A stretch of DNA of 28,444 nt from Stephanodiscus triporus. Taxonomy: Eukaryota; Bacillariophyta; Thalassiosirophyceae; Thalassiosirales; Thalassiosiraceae. Under the pieces are notes generated by a model, which was not told the DNA's origin, searched no databases, and worked only from the letters and a program-made list of their open reading frames with translations. Shown here piece after piece: positions 9,301 to 19,737 of this stretch. The position numbers and the translations under genes were made by a program. The stretch lies in the NCBI GenBank assembly GCA_036939755.1, contig JALLAZ010000044.1:1-28444 (forward strand). Reading direction: 5' to 3'. Positions within the stretch are counted from its first letter, which is position 1, and every line of letters begins with the position of its first letter.

Positions 9301-11558
9301 CAGGACAGTGGATAAGTTGTGCCAGAAGCTTTTCTATGTCATCGAAACAGTCTCCCGAAAGCGCTGTTCCACTAACCAGAATAGCGCCACTCCCGATCCT
9401 GGTGACATTGAGACAGTTTGCGCTGCATCTCTGACGCTACTCATTCTTACATTACCCAAGCACGTAAACCAATCGGAGCCCTCGTCATTGTCAACCTCCT
9501 ATCGCCAGATGGGCAATAGCACAGGTTCTATTGATGATCTGCTCCACTCTCCACTGGTTAGGAGAATAGTTGAAATGGCATTATCGTGGCAGGATCCTGG
9601 ATCCTCTAGGGGAGATAGGAAAGAGGAGAACAGTGACACGAAGACTCGAGCCACTAGTAATGCTATGTATATCTTAGGAGATATATGCATGATCGGAGGC
9701 TCATCGTTGATTAGCTCTCATTTTAGCCAAAGATTAGAAGGTTTCCTTCAAACTATCATGAACAGTATAAGTGATCGAGGAAGAACAGGAACAGCTGATC
9801 ATTATTTCGACGATTTGAACATCGATTCTTGTCTCCTTTTCCTTGTACAGCTGCACACAGGTTCGCCGATAACGGTTCGTACATTTTTACGAAACTTCAT
9901 GGACAACGGCTGTAAATTTGTTGGGGGTCTTTTGCATCTAGTTACAAGTGTAAGTTTTCACTCCTACTTAACTGATGTCTTTTGTCGAGTTTTGTCTAAT
10001 TGTCCGATGATTTCTAACTCTTATTCTTTGACAGGAATCCTTCTCAGTCTCGTCATGTGCATCCTCTTTACTGCGTGTTTTGGTTGACGGCAATCCAGCT
10101 GACCGAACTAAAGATCGTTTGTCTGAAATGATGTTGAACTCGTTTGACAATGAAAATGTCGGTTCTCACTTTGAAGATGCGCTTCGACAGTTACTCGAGA
10201 GTACTTATACGTCTCTTTCATGCAACAGACCAAATTTCTCAATACGGTCTTACCCACGGATATGTTTCTTGGGAGATGTCTTGGGCGTTTGTATTCTTAC
10301 AATCAGTGCAAGTGAAATCTTTGCCTCATCCATGTCAGACGAGGTTCTAAATTTACTAGGGGTTGTAATTGAATGTGATCCACAGCACGATCAGATCATC
10401 GACACACTCAGTGGCTCGGCAAAAATGAGCTTCGTCAATCTGTTTGCATCATTCTCAACTAAAGTGATCTCGAATGACAAAAGTGGAGCATTAATCCTTG
10501 CCCAGCAAAGACGAGTTAAGGAGACGTTGATGTGCGCGCCAGGCCATCTATCAGTCCTGGAGGCAGCTATGGCGCAAGGCACGTCCGCGGACATGACACA
10601 TCGGTCTCTGAAACTTCAATCCTCTTTAATGTCCCTTAGCGATGAGCGCTTTCTTGCTCACACCTTAACGCGGTCAAGGGACTCAGTGGCAAAGAAAGAG
10701 AGGATTCTTAAAGACAAACTGAGAGAATTGGCTGCACGATACCAGAAGAGTGAGCTAGACTGCGACGGTTTAACCGACTCTCTTCGCGATCAACGTTTGG
10801 CATACGAAAGGCAACTTGAATGGACGAGATCTGAATATCGCACTGCGTCCAAAAATGCGTCAGAAATATTAGTTTACGAAAGAAAGATAGCAGAAGATCG
10901 ATATACCGAAGAATGTAAGGCGAGAAAAAAATGTGAACGGGAAAACGAACAACTTACCCATGATTGCTTTTCTTACAAATTAAGGATAAAAGAACTCGAA
11001 GAAATCTTGGGGCACGAACGCAGCTCAAGACAAGAATTTGAATCCGCATTGGGAAGTTGTAAAGATGAGCTATCAACTACGTCAAAGGAGTTGGAAAGAA
11101 TTTCCTCTGTTTGCCACGACCTGCAGGAGAAGTTATCTGTCTCGGAGAGCAAAGTTTTGCATCTAACAGCAATTAATGAAGAATCCGAGGCAAGTTTGGA
11201 GAATATTTGCTCTAAACTTATCAAGTTGGCAACGATTTATCAAGTGAAAGAGCATGAAATGGATAAATATAAAGCTGAACTTCGCAGCGCTGTTAATACC
11301 GCAAACAGTCATGCGGACACAGCCATTCAAAAATACGAATCATCCAAGCAGGAGAACAATCGTCTTAGGGCTAAATTGGAGGAAGTGACAGCCGAGTTGG
11401 GTGGGATCACGGCTCGTCGCGCTGATGTCCAACGTATGAGGAAGAATGCACCTGTTGCCTATCTCAACCAATTACATAAAGATTCGGCAGTTCCCCAGCG
11501 CATAACATTGCAAGAAGCAGGCAAACGACGCTCTCCTAGGCGACAAGGGAAGAATTGA
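6335..11558 (+). CDS. Large Q/N/S-rich, coiled-coil protein of unknown function
   Basis: Model: exon 1 6335-9949 (1205 codons), intron 9950-10034 (GTAAGT...TTGACAG, 85 nt, phase 0), exon 2 10035-11558, giving 1712 residues. I chose ATG 6335 because it opens directly into a basic, NLS-like segment (TNRRRSQRIRRRTL); an in-frame ATG at 6197 would add 46 residues of unlikely composition. Residues about 180-520 are rich in Q, N, S and H and contain two tandem copies of an about 89-residue module (DNA 7061-7327 and 7328-7594), recognisable by 'QSLSESFAAT' and 'QSFSEPFAAT'. The middle (about 550-1400) is helical and globular, possibly an armadillo-like solenoid. About 1405-1690 is a long heptad-rich coiled coil, and the C-terminus is basic (KRRSPRRQGKN). 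No family is recognised. The order of disordered region, helical solenoid and coiled coil recalls scaffold proteins such as CIP2A, but I cannot claim homology. Confidence 0.75.
7061..7594 (+). repeat. Tandem intragenic duplication, two 267-nt (89-codon) modules
   Basis: Module 1 (7061-7327) and module 2 (7328-about 7594) start with nearly the same sequence (QSLSESFAAT versus QSFSEPFAAT). They continue in parallel: WEKELDGLP versus LEKKSGPLP, DDQSNHQAKE versus EDQSNRMDQA, SQLNRIA versus SQLNNYS. The spacing of 267 nt keeps the frame. Similarity is strong at the module start and patchy afterwards, so the duplication is old. The end of module 2 is approximate. Confidence 0.65.
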
Positions 11559-11939
11559 GAGCAATTTTGCATGGTTTACAATACTACAGTGCCGGCGGGC
11601 GTGCGGCATCGTGAGGAGGACGGGGAGGTGGCGGATCGGGCGTGTGTGTTTCCCGGGGTTGAGATGAATGGGAGGAGTTGAGAGTTGAGAGGTGGTTGTG
11701 CAGTTCCCCAAGCTTCTCGTAGAGCCCAAGAGACACACTGACAACATCACGCAGCTTATTTAGACCCTTTTTTTATTCTGAGATCGACTTGTAAAAATTA
11801 ACATATTTAGCCCTCACCAAACCAATAACGGCCAAAGTACGAATAAATGTGGGCCAGAGGAGTACATTTCAACATGAGCTGGTTTGCGCACTGAAGAATA
11901 TGCAATTGAATGAAGTATGTTTTAGGTGTTATGTGATCA
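11559..11939. other. Convergent 3' interval
   Basis: 381 bp between the stop codons of the coiled-coil gene (+) and the MATE gene (-). It starts GC-rich and becomes AT-rich with a T run near 11768-11775. It presumably holds both 3' untranslated regions. No gene is seen. Confidence 0.5.
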
Positions 11940-14097
11940 CTAGTTCGCCTTTGCTAGAGCGCTCTCCGAAAGGGGTCCATACTTAGTTTGATGAAGCCAA
12001 ACACCAAAAAGGCGACAACTGTTGAACACACCAAAGCTCATCCAGACCCCTGTTAGGCCAAAGATCTTCGGCAGCGTGTTCAACGATATTAGCGCTGCAA
12101 CTGTTGCCACAACAGTGCTAATTGATAGCTGCAGGAAGTCACCGCACCCAACCATAACACCTTCACCAATGAATACGAGCCCATTTATCATCTGATAAAC
12201 GCTGCCCAGAATCGATGGAATCACCGCAGCTTCTCGTACTGCTTCAAGCGGGGATGATTTCTGTAGCACGGGCAACAACAATAGCTGCAGTGCTCCGAGG
12301 AAAATTCCAAGAACAAAACCCCAGCTCATTAAACGATTCACTACGTTCTTTGCTGCCCTCTTACCGCCGTAACGTTTCCCTGTAGATGAATCCACCTTTT
12401 CAATCAGTTCGTTGGGCACAATTGTCTGTGCAACAGTTGATAACGCAAGCAGAACGATTCCACCGAGTTGAAACACTTGGATGGCCATGGAGTGCGCAGC
12501 GGCAGAAACACCTGTATTATCCAACGACTGGGTAACCCTCGCCACCATCAAAAATGTAACATTTAAAGCCACGTTTCTCATCTGAAGGGCAGCCCCGCCC
12601 TCCAATAAGGGTTTTAATGATGCGTATGATGGAAGACGTAGAAGTTTTGACCATCGAACCATCTTACGTCGAAGCATGATAGATAAGAAGCTGGCCGCTG
12701 AAATTATTTCAGCGGCAAGGGTTGCGAGCGCTGCACCCGTGACACCCATGTTCATCGTGAACATTAGGACAGGATCCAGAACTGCGTTGAAAACGTTAGA
12801 TGCTGCACTGATTTTGAGAGGAGTGGAGGTATCAAGAGTTCCTTTTGCCAGTTGTCATGATTGATTGATGAACAATACAGTGAGTACATAAGAATGTGTA
12901 ACAGTGTGAACATTTAACACTAAAACGTCTCGTGGATTGACACACACCTCTGAATGCTGAGAATCCAATCAAGGAAAGCAGTGAAGGAAGAAATGCAAAC
13001 GACCTAATGAAAAAGTAAGGCCTGGCGTATTGGAGTGCTGGCGAACCTTTTTTCAACACCATAGACAGAACCTTTCATGGAAAATAAAATATGTCGAGGA
13101 TGAGTGATGCTGTTGTTGGACAGCGCGAGTGGATTGTGGACTAAATTTCAACTCCGTCGACTTTATTATCGGATGCGACCTCATACCTTTTCAGGATATA
13201 GCATCATCAGCGCAGTTCCAACTAAGGACATGTAAAACCCCACAATAAGCGCTTGGCTGACGGCATCTTGCACTTCCTCTTGGTTTCCTTTAGCATTAGC
13301 CTTGCTTACTAATGTAGCAGTCACTGGAATAAACGGGATAAAGTTGAGTAGCTGATGTAACCGTTGTGAAAATGAATGCACGCGATAAATCAAGCTGAAT
13401 CGCGCGCTTGCCCAGGCTCTCATTGATTTTCTTCCTCCACTTCCTGCTGCTGATGCTCTTACCACTAGGCAGCACAGAAACCACCCAAAATGCCGACGAA
13501 AATACTTGGTTGGCCGCAGCCTGCCCTGCAACTGCCAATGCATTGCCCATGCGATTCACCTTCGAAAGCATTCGTTGATTCTAAACATGAATAAAGGTAC
13601 GACGATGACGGCAAAGATATAGATTGGTACGAAAGTCTCACCCAAAACAAGTCCACCGCACCTATTATGGGATTAATGGCAAAGTTGGCAATGCAGGGCA
13701 ACGCAATCTTCATCATTCTCTTATCCAGGTCGTCCATCCTGGGCCATGGGGAGAGAATCTCATCGTTGGTTGAAGTTTCTGCGTGTTCTTTTTTTGATTG
13801 GGGAGTGCTCTGAATGGATTCATGACTGCCATTAGTCATAGCATGGACTGTTTCGTCACGAGAGGACTTATGCGATTGTGACGCCAGCAATATGGATGGT
13901 GCCGATGAATTAATCCTGTCGCCGCCCAGCCTCCCCCACAACGAAGCCCTACTTCTTCCGCGTTTAGGCGAAGAAGAAGTTTGAAGAGGTTGGTGAATTG
14001 CGAGAGACGCAGCCACCAGAAGTGAACTGGTCACAATTGAAAATGAAAGTAGACGCCGTCCAATGCCGACGGCGCTGAGAGGTAGTGCTTTGGTCAT
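11940..14097 (-). CDS. MATE family transporter (DinF-like), five exons
   Basis: Exons in reading order: 14097-13642, 13559-13463, 13323-13187, 13071-12948, 12841-11940; introns of 82, 139, 115, 123 and 106... counted as four gaps, 82, 139, 115 and 106 nt, all GT-AG. Joined length 571 residues. Evidence for the family: MDDLDKRMMKIALPCIANF with NPIIGAVDLFW, then NRMGNALAVAGQAAANQVF, then VTATLVSKANAKG (the conserved 'P-x-V-AKA' loop), RSFAFLPSLLSLIGFSAFRG, and LDTSTPLKISAASNVFNAVLD after the last junction. About twelve hydrophobic helices follow a long N-terminal extension (about 110 residues) with a hydrophobic stretch near 18-40. Known: MATE proteins export organic compounds using H+ or Na+ gradients; the DinF branch includes plastid members in plants. 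The extension suggests organelle or secretory targeting, but no Phe-type plastid motif is evident. An upstream in-frame ATG at 14292 would lengthen the protein by 65 residues. Divergent from the patatin-like gene. Confidence 0.85.
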
Positions 14098-14417
14098 TCC
14101 TCTACAAAGTGGAATAGCTGGACGAAGGCACGTGGGAGAGCGGATAGACGTTGAATCCAAGTTCCAGGTGAGGTAGACAACGGCAGCAGGGGGGAGCGGG
14201 GTGTGGGGATCATTGCTCCGCTGACGCATTCTCTTTGCCAAAAAGGGTAAGAAGTATCGTACTACTGCTTTCCTAACATTTGTCGACAACAACGTGAACG
14301 CGTCAATTATTACTTAGATGACGGACCGCTTTTTACTCACACTTTTAGTGAAACCACCACCTTGCGGCCGTCTTCCATAAAGGTGGGGAAAACTCTCTCT
14401 CCGCTCATCGTTTCCAA
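14098..14417. promoter_or_regulatory. Divergent promoter region, MATE / patatin-like gene
   Basis: 320 bp between opposite start codons. If the MATE gene starts at 14292, only 125 bp remain. No recognisable binding motif can be defended. Confidence 0.45.
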
Positions 14418-15676
14418 ATGTTGAGGTTGGCGATATTTGTAATGGCGACGTCATGGCCTTTAATGACGGCATTGCTTTATCATCCGCCAGCTCCGAATGT
14501 TAGCCGCCGAAAATCATCACGCTACAACTACCTACCACGCGGAAAAAAATTTCGTAATCGGTCGTTGCCATCCAATGCGATTGCCAAGCACAACGATGAC
14601 AAATTATCATCTTACTCGTCGTCGTCGAAACCGCAGGGTCGAGTTTGCGTCGCATTTCCCGGTGGTGGGCTATTTTTCTACTGGCAAGCGGGCGTAATTG
14701 TGAGCTTCAAGAATTATTACATATCGTCACCAGAGCACCCATCGTTCTCATGTAATTATTCAAATCAAGCTGACAAATGTTGCTGTTTTTAATACGCACG
14801 ACACACATACATACATACTCCAGGCCTATCTCCAAGAGGAAGGTTACAACTTATCATCTCATAACACTTTGGTATCTGGGGCGTCCGCTGGAGCTTTATC
14901 GGCGACACTCGCAAAGACTGGAGTTAACACCTACGACGCGACGACATTGGCCCTTTCCATGTCCGAGGATGCCGGGATATGGGACCGTCCGTCGGGGTTG
15001 CAGGGAGTGTGGGGGTCTATTATTCGTGATTGGCTTGAACGCTTGTTGCCGGCTGATGCCGAGGAGAGGGCGGAGGATGGGGTACGTAGCATTGCTCGTC
15101 CAGTTTCTATAAAGTTCATCACACATATCATGATTTCATTTTATGTAACATCATATTCGAACATTCTCTTAAGCTAGTCATTCTCGTGACGCCTGTTCCG
15201 TCATTTGGAAAACTTAGAATATCCGAGTTTGAGGATCGACATGACCTTGTCGCAGCCAACATGGCAAGTGTTCATTTGGTGAGAGTCAGGTTCAATTATT
15301 CGTCTCAACAATTTTGAGGATTCTATTGCAAATACGTTGATAATATCTCCCTTTTGGCTGCGAATATTGAATTCTTATCATGTTGATCCAGCCATGGTTT
15401 TTGGATGGTAAATTGACCTCGAATTTTCGGGGTACGCAATGCATTGATGGCAGCTTCTTGGCACGACCATCGGATTATTTTGATGAGAAACTGTATTACT
15501 CGGAAGAACCAAGACTTATTATTGATTGTAAGAGGGACCCCGTGATGAAAGACCGCGCTTTAGAATTCATCAAAGTTGTGTCAAAACAAACCATCTGGGA
15601 TATTTTGGAGCAGGGGAAGAAGCACGCTAAGATTATGGATAGGGATGGATGTTTTCGCATTTTGCCCCGAAATTGA
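14418..15676 (+). CDS. Patatin-like phospholipase / acyl hydrolase, four exons
   Basis: Exons: 14418-14699, 14824-15081, 15174-15278, 15392-15676; introns 124, 92 and 113 nt, GT-AG, all phase 0; 309 residues. The N-terminus MLRLAIFVMATSWPLMTALL is a signal peptide or signal anchor. VAFPGGGLFFYWQAGVI (about 78-94) is the oxyanion-hole region. GASAG (113-117) is the GxSxG nucleophile elbow with Ser115. IDGS (233-236) provides Asp234 of the Ser-Asp dyad. ILVTPVPSF, ANMASVHLPWFLDG and the final FRILPRN segment also fit a compact patatin fold. Known: patatin proteins cleave acyl chains from phospholipids or galactolipids. The loop reads GGGLFF where many patatins have GGGxR/K, so the oxyanion-loop basic residue is not obvious. 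Substrate and compartment are unknown; the signal peptide points to ER or plastid membranes. Confidence 0.85.
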
Positions 15677-15981
15677 ATTGTAGTGGACCCAGAAAATTCT
15701 TTACAAGCATCTGATGGTCATAGTTTCACAACGCTCTTGAAAGTCTTTCGCCTGGCTATTAGGTACTCCTACTGCATGATAAGTCTCTGAATGACGGTAA
15801 TGAAACGCTGGACCTCTCCTTGTGATGGATAGACGACTAATTAAATAGATATGAAAGTGAGAGACTAGAAAGAAAGCCCTCAGTAAGTATCAGTTCCTCG
15901 ATTTGTTTGGAACAACTACAATCAAACCGCTACGAGCCCAAGACTTTCATGCATTGTATAGAGACTTGAAGTTCCGGGGCA
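15677..15981. other. Convergent 3' interval
   Basis: 305 bp between the stop codons of the patatin-like gene (+) and the ABC transporter gene (-). AT-rich, with no gene, repeat or RNA structure that I can support. Confidence 0.5.
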
Positions 15982-18957
15982 TCAGGGAAGGAGACCGGCT
16001 GAATCTACCCTATCAAGCATCCGTCTGTAGTGCCCACTTCCACGTTGCAAAAGTTGATCATGGGATCCATGCTCAACCAGCGAGCCGTTTTTCATGACGA
16101 ATATTGTGTCAGCACATCGAACTGTCTGCAGTCGGTGCGCAATGACAATAGTGGTCATTCCGAAACGGTTTTGAAGCAGTTCGTTTAATGCCTCTTGCAC
16201 TGCAGCCTCCGATTCGGGGTCCAAAGCTGAAGTAGCCTCATCAAGAAGTAAGAGAGCTGGCTTCCTTGCTAGAGCTCTCGCTATAGCGATTCTCTGTCGC
16301 TGGCCACCGCTGAGTGATTGACCCCTCTCGCCGACTTGTTCTTGGTATTTATTGGGAAATTGCTCAACGAAACTGTGGGCATTGGCAATCCTAGAGACCA
16401 CTAGAATTTCCTCAAATGTAGCCGACGATCCATACCTTATATTGTCTTCGATAGTTCCTGAAAAAAGAACAGGATCTTGAGTAACAACTCCAAGCTTCTC
16501 TCGATGACTTTTCAAGCTCATATTCCTTAAATCCAAGTTACCAAACTTGATTGCCCCCTCATTCGGATCATAAAGACGCTGGAGAAGAGACACTATAGTC
16601 GATTTCCCACAACCAGAATGACCTACCAATGCAACCAAGCTGCCACTTTCAATCTTGAGAGATATTTTGTTCAACGCAATAGAATCTGGTCGGCCAGGAT
16701 ACGAGAAAGAGATATTTTCAATTATTATGTCTTCTTTGGTCATAGCTTCGACAGGTTCAGTTTCCAAGCTTTTCACTAACGAATTTCCGGTACCAGGAGG
16801 AGGTGGATGTCTGTCCAAGAGAAAGAAAACTCTGTCGCCTGCACCACTACTTTTAATCAGCGAAGAATACGATTGAAAGAGATTCAATGACCATTCTTGG
16901 AGCTGTCCTTGATATAGCATGAATGCTAACAGAACCTCAGGCGTCAACTTTCCTTGCTGAACGAAGATCGACCCAAGCAGCAAGAGAGAGGCTTGTACAC
17001 AAGTGTTAATTAGGAAGGTACTAACTGCGTCCACAAAATGTTAAGTGATTAGGTCTAACTGTCGAAGACACGAAAAAATATCAAAGCTCAAGGATCACAA
17101 CATACCTCCCATGTAATAAATTCCTTGTGCAATCAATTGCTGGATGAGAAGATCATAGAGCTTTTCTACTTTATTCTTGTATTTCTCGCACTCGTGATCT
17201 TCAGAGGCCAACATAATCACAGTCTTTATGCATGACAGAGATTCGTGGGCGCAGCTCGTGGCATCTGCAAGAGCATTTTGAACTTTAAGAGCATTTCTTC
17301 CCAACCAGTCGCCATAGAACTTGTTTATCAGACCAACGATAGGAACAATTGCTAGCGTGCAAGCGCCAAGAATAGGACTCCGGAGAATCATGTACACACC
17401 AATGCTGTATTCGAGCACATGTTTTGAGCAATGATTACAAAAATGTGTACTACGGTGAACTAAACTCACCCGGTGATCCGCACTACAGCTTCCACGCTAA
17501 AGCGAAAAAACCTGGGAACGCAGAGGAAGAGCGGTGAAACGAGGGTATGAATGAGAGCGAGAACAAAGATGGCAATAGTGATAATGAAGATGGAGAGGAT
17601 CAATAATTACCATGTTAAATCTCCAGCCATTTCACCACAGTCAGAGGTGAGTCTTGAAACCAAATCACCAGTATTTGCTGTATCGAAGAAAGATTGATCC
17701 TGCCTCATAAGGGACGAAAATGTATCTACCCTTACAGCTCGAACAATGTTTTCTTTTGCCTTGCCAAAAAGAAACACACACCAAAAGTCCAGCACCGCAT
17801 CCACCGTACCAAGCAAGAATAGGAGAAGCACCTCTCTCCTCGCACCGCTAAAATCTTCGCTGATCAAACTTGCAATCGTAGTAGATACAAAATGCGGGAT
17901 GGCGAGTGAAAACGGAAGTCGCACCAGAAGCACAACGATGCCGACCCAAAGGTACAGTGATTGGTTGCCGGCGAGTTTAAGCAACCGAGACGTGCCTCGT
18001 AGACGAGATGTGGATTCGTTTCTTTCCTCGTTCATGATTGCGCCGTCCCGCATTGTCTGTCGTTCCTCGTCTTCTTCTGTGAGCAGCGGTTCCGTTGTAT
18101 TACTTTCCAATGAAATTGGGTTAACCGACTTTCTGCAAAAGCAGTGCCACATTCCCCTACGATAAGGTGCACGTTGTGAAGGTCGCCCGTTAATTGTTTC
18201 TTCCTCTCTAGACTCCGGCCAAAATGATGCCATCAAGCCAAAAGATGTCAACACCAACACCCCAACCCCCATCCATAGAGTGGATTGATCCTTCAGGGAA
18301 TCGCAATTGTACTTGCCAGCATAACCATAGTTATCTTCTGATGCACTAAGATTGACAAGGCCGACCCCCACGAGGCTCAAGCCCATAGACCCTGTGGAAC
18401 AAAATTGCCGCGATGTAAAATTAACTAGTGCCATTGTATTCTGTATCATTGGTGTAGAAATTTCATTAACAGAACAACGCACCTTGCATGAAGAATAACG
18501 TCCGCAAGAAGAAGTAGTTACTCAAAACTTGATAATTCGCATCGCCACCTTTTATCTTCCCATATTGACACCAAGGGAGCAATGGCACCAGCAACCCCAG
18601 CGATGACACAGAAATAGCCAAGAAGCAAGCTCCTACGAGGCGAGTTGCGTCGCCTTCAAGGACCACGGGCGAAGGTTGAGTCGATGGCGATGAAGGGGTT
18701 TTGTCCTCGATCTCGGATAGGCACGGATAGAGCAGATAGCTTCGCGGCAGTCGATGAGAAAGAACGATTTAGAATAGTGATATCTAAGTAAATGCGAAGA
18801 ACGAAACTTACATCGCCGTGATAGGGAAGGACATAAAAATTACACCCACGGCTAAGAATGCCACCACGGTGACAAGGGCGCAAAGCAGTGTTATAATGCA
18901 TGGCGATCTGCCGTTTTTACTCGCTCGGATAACATAATTTGAAATGGGAGGTGGCAT
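15982..18957 (-). CDS. ABCB-type half ABC transporter (TAP/TAPL-like layout), six exons
   Basis: Exons in reading order: 18957-18812, 18739-18483, 18391-17611, 17511-17470, 17404-17106, 17024-15982; introns 72, 91, 99, 65 and 81 nt, all GT-AG and frame-consistent. 855 residues. The N-terminal 200 residues hold about four hydrophobic segments (such as CIITLLCALVTVVAFLAVG and LWMGVGVLVLTSFGLMASFW), like a TMD0. A polar linker follows, then the six-helix exporter domain with the SxDCGEMAGDLTW and VPIVGLINKFYGDWL segments. The nucleotide-binding domain has Walker A GHSGCGKST (643-651), Q-loop VTQDPVLF, signature LSGGQ (746-750), Walker B LLLLDEATSAL with D770/E771, and H-loop H805: all catalytic residues are present. 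Known: such half-transporters dimerise and use ATP to export peptides, lipids or xenobiotics. Substrate unknown. An in-frame ATG at 19071 is possible but less likely. Its 5' flank carries the palindrome cluster. Confidence 0.88.
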
Positions 18958-19127
18958 GTTGTTGTCTGAGAAATAGTTACTCTGATTGAGAGGCACGTTT
19001 TGGGTGCCATCACGAAGGATGAGGAGGGAAAGAGTTGAGCCGGCCGCGTGTTGAATGCGGGCGGCCCACACTCGCTGAACCTGAGGGAATCCTGTGAACG
19101 AGTTGACTACTACAAGTTGCGAAACAT

Positions 19128-19161
19128 GGTACTAGTGCCTTCTCGGTACTAGTGCCTTCTC
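19128..19161. repeat. Perfect 17-bp tandem duplication
   Basis: GGTACTAGTGCCTTCTC occurs twice without a gap (19128-19144 and 19145-19161), just before the palindrome cluster on the + strand. Confidence 0.9.
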
Positions 19162-19172
19162 GAATTTGGTCG

Positions 19173-19357
19173 CTGCCAACTCTCAACTTGGCTGCCAAGT
19201 TAGTCAACTTGGCTGCCAAGTTGAGCGTTGGCAGTCGTTACTGTAGGAATTCGTAGAAAACATACTGCGTCCAAAAAACTTGGCAGCCAAGTTGAGCGTT
19301 GGCAATTTTCTGCCAAGTACGAACTTGGCAGCCAAGTTGGAACTTGGCAGCCAAGTT
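19173..19357. repeat. Cluster of five 17-bp palindromes AACTTGGCWGCCAAGTT
   Basis: Copies at 19185-19201, 19206-19222, 19277-19293, 19322-19338 and 19341-19357. Each is a perfect palindrome apart from the central W (T in the first two, A in the last three). Copies 2 and 3 are followed by the same GAGCGTTGGCA. Copy 1 is preceded by its reverse complement with one change, so 19173-19201 and 19206-19234 form a 29-bp inverted repeat (27 of 29 matched) around a 4-nt spacer AGTC. A further hairpin TTGGCA-ATTTTC-TGCCAA lies at 19299-19316. The core TTGGC(N)GCCAA resembles dyad transcription-factor sites, but no factor can be named. A foldback/MITE-type element is the alternative. Confidence 0.9.
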
Positions 19358-19737
19358 GAGAAAAACGAGAAATCTTGACAGGATCAACTGTCACGCATGT
19401 GGTAAATAACGACCACGTTAGTGATTTCCCTCAGCTCCATTATGTATGAGACATACCAAGTTCCTATGGGAGACAATAAAATTGTGGGTCGGAAAATAGT
19501 TGAGTCGCGAGAAGTTATGGTATCGTACTTACTCTAAAACCCTCTCCTGCCTCGGGCGCAATTGGTGCGCGATCTGGGCATCCCGACCAATCCCTACCCC
19601 CAACCCAACCTGCTACCTGCTCCCTCTCCTTTACCATAGTAGTCTCAACAGCATCGTGTCAACGAGCGAAGGGGCAACTCGGGGGTCACATTATAGATTC
19701 GTGAATATACGGCGAATACACCAACAAAAGCACAAAA

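Larger units (their letters stand above)
18958..19737. promoter_or_regulatory. Divergent interval, ABC transporter / methyltransferase-like gene
   Basis: 780 bp, the longest of the divergent intervals in the window. It carries a 17-bp tandem duplication (19128-19161) and a cluster of 17-bp palindromes (19173-19357). The rest shows no gene. Its position makes it the shared 5' region of two genes, so the palindromes could act as operators, or could be a small inserted element. Confidence 0.5.

Noticed and set aside
19173..19357. CRISPR array
   Set aside because: The repeats are palindromic with uneven spacing (4 to 54 bp) and no regular unique spacers, in a eukaryotic intron-containing locus.
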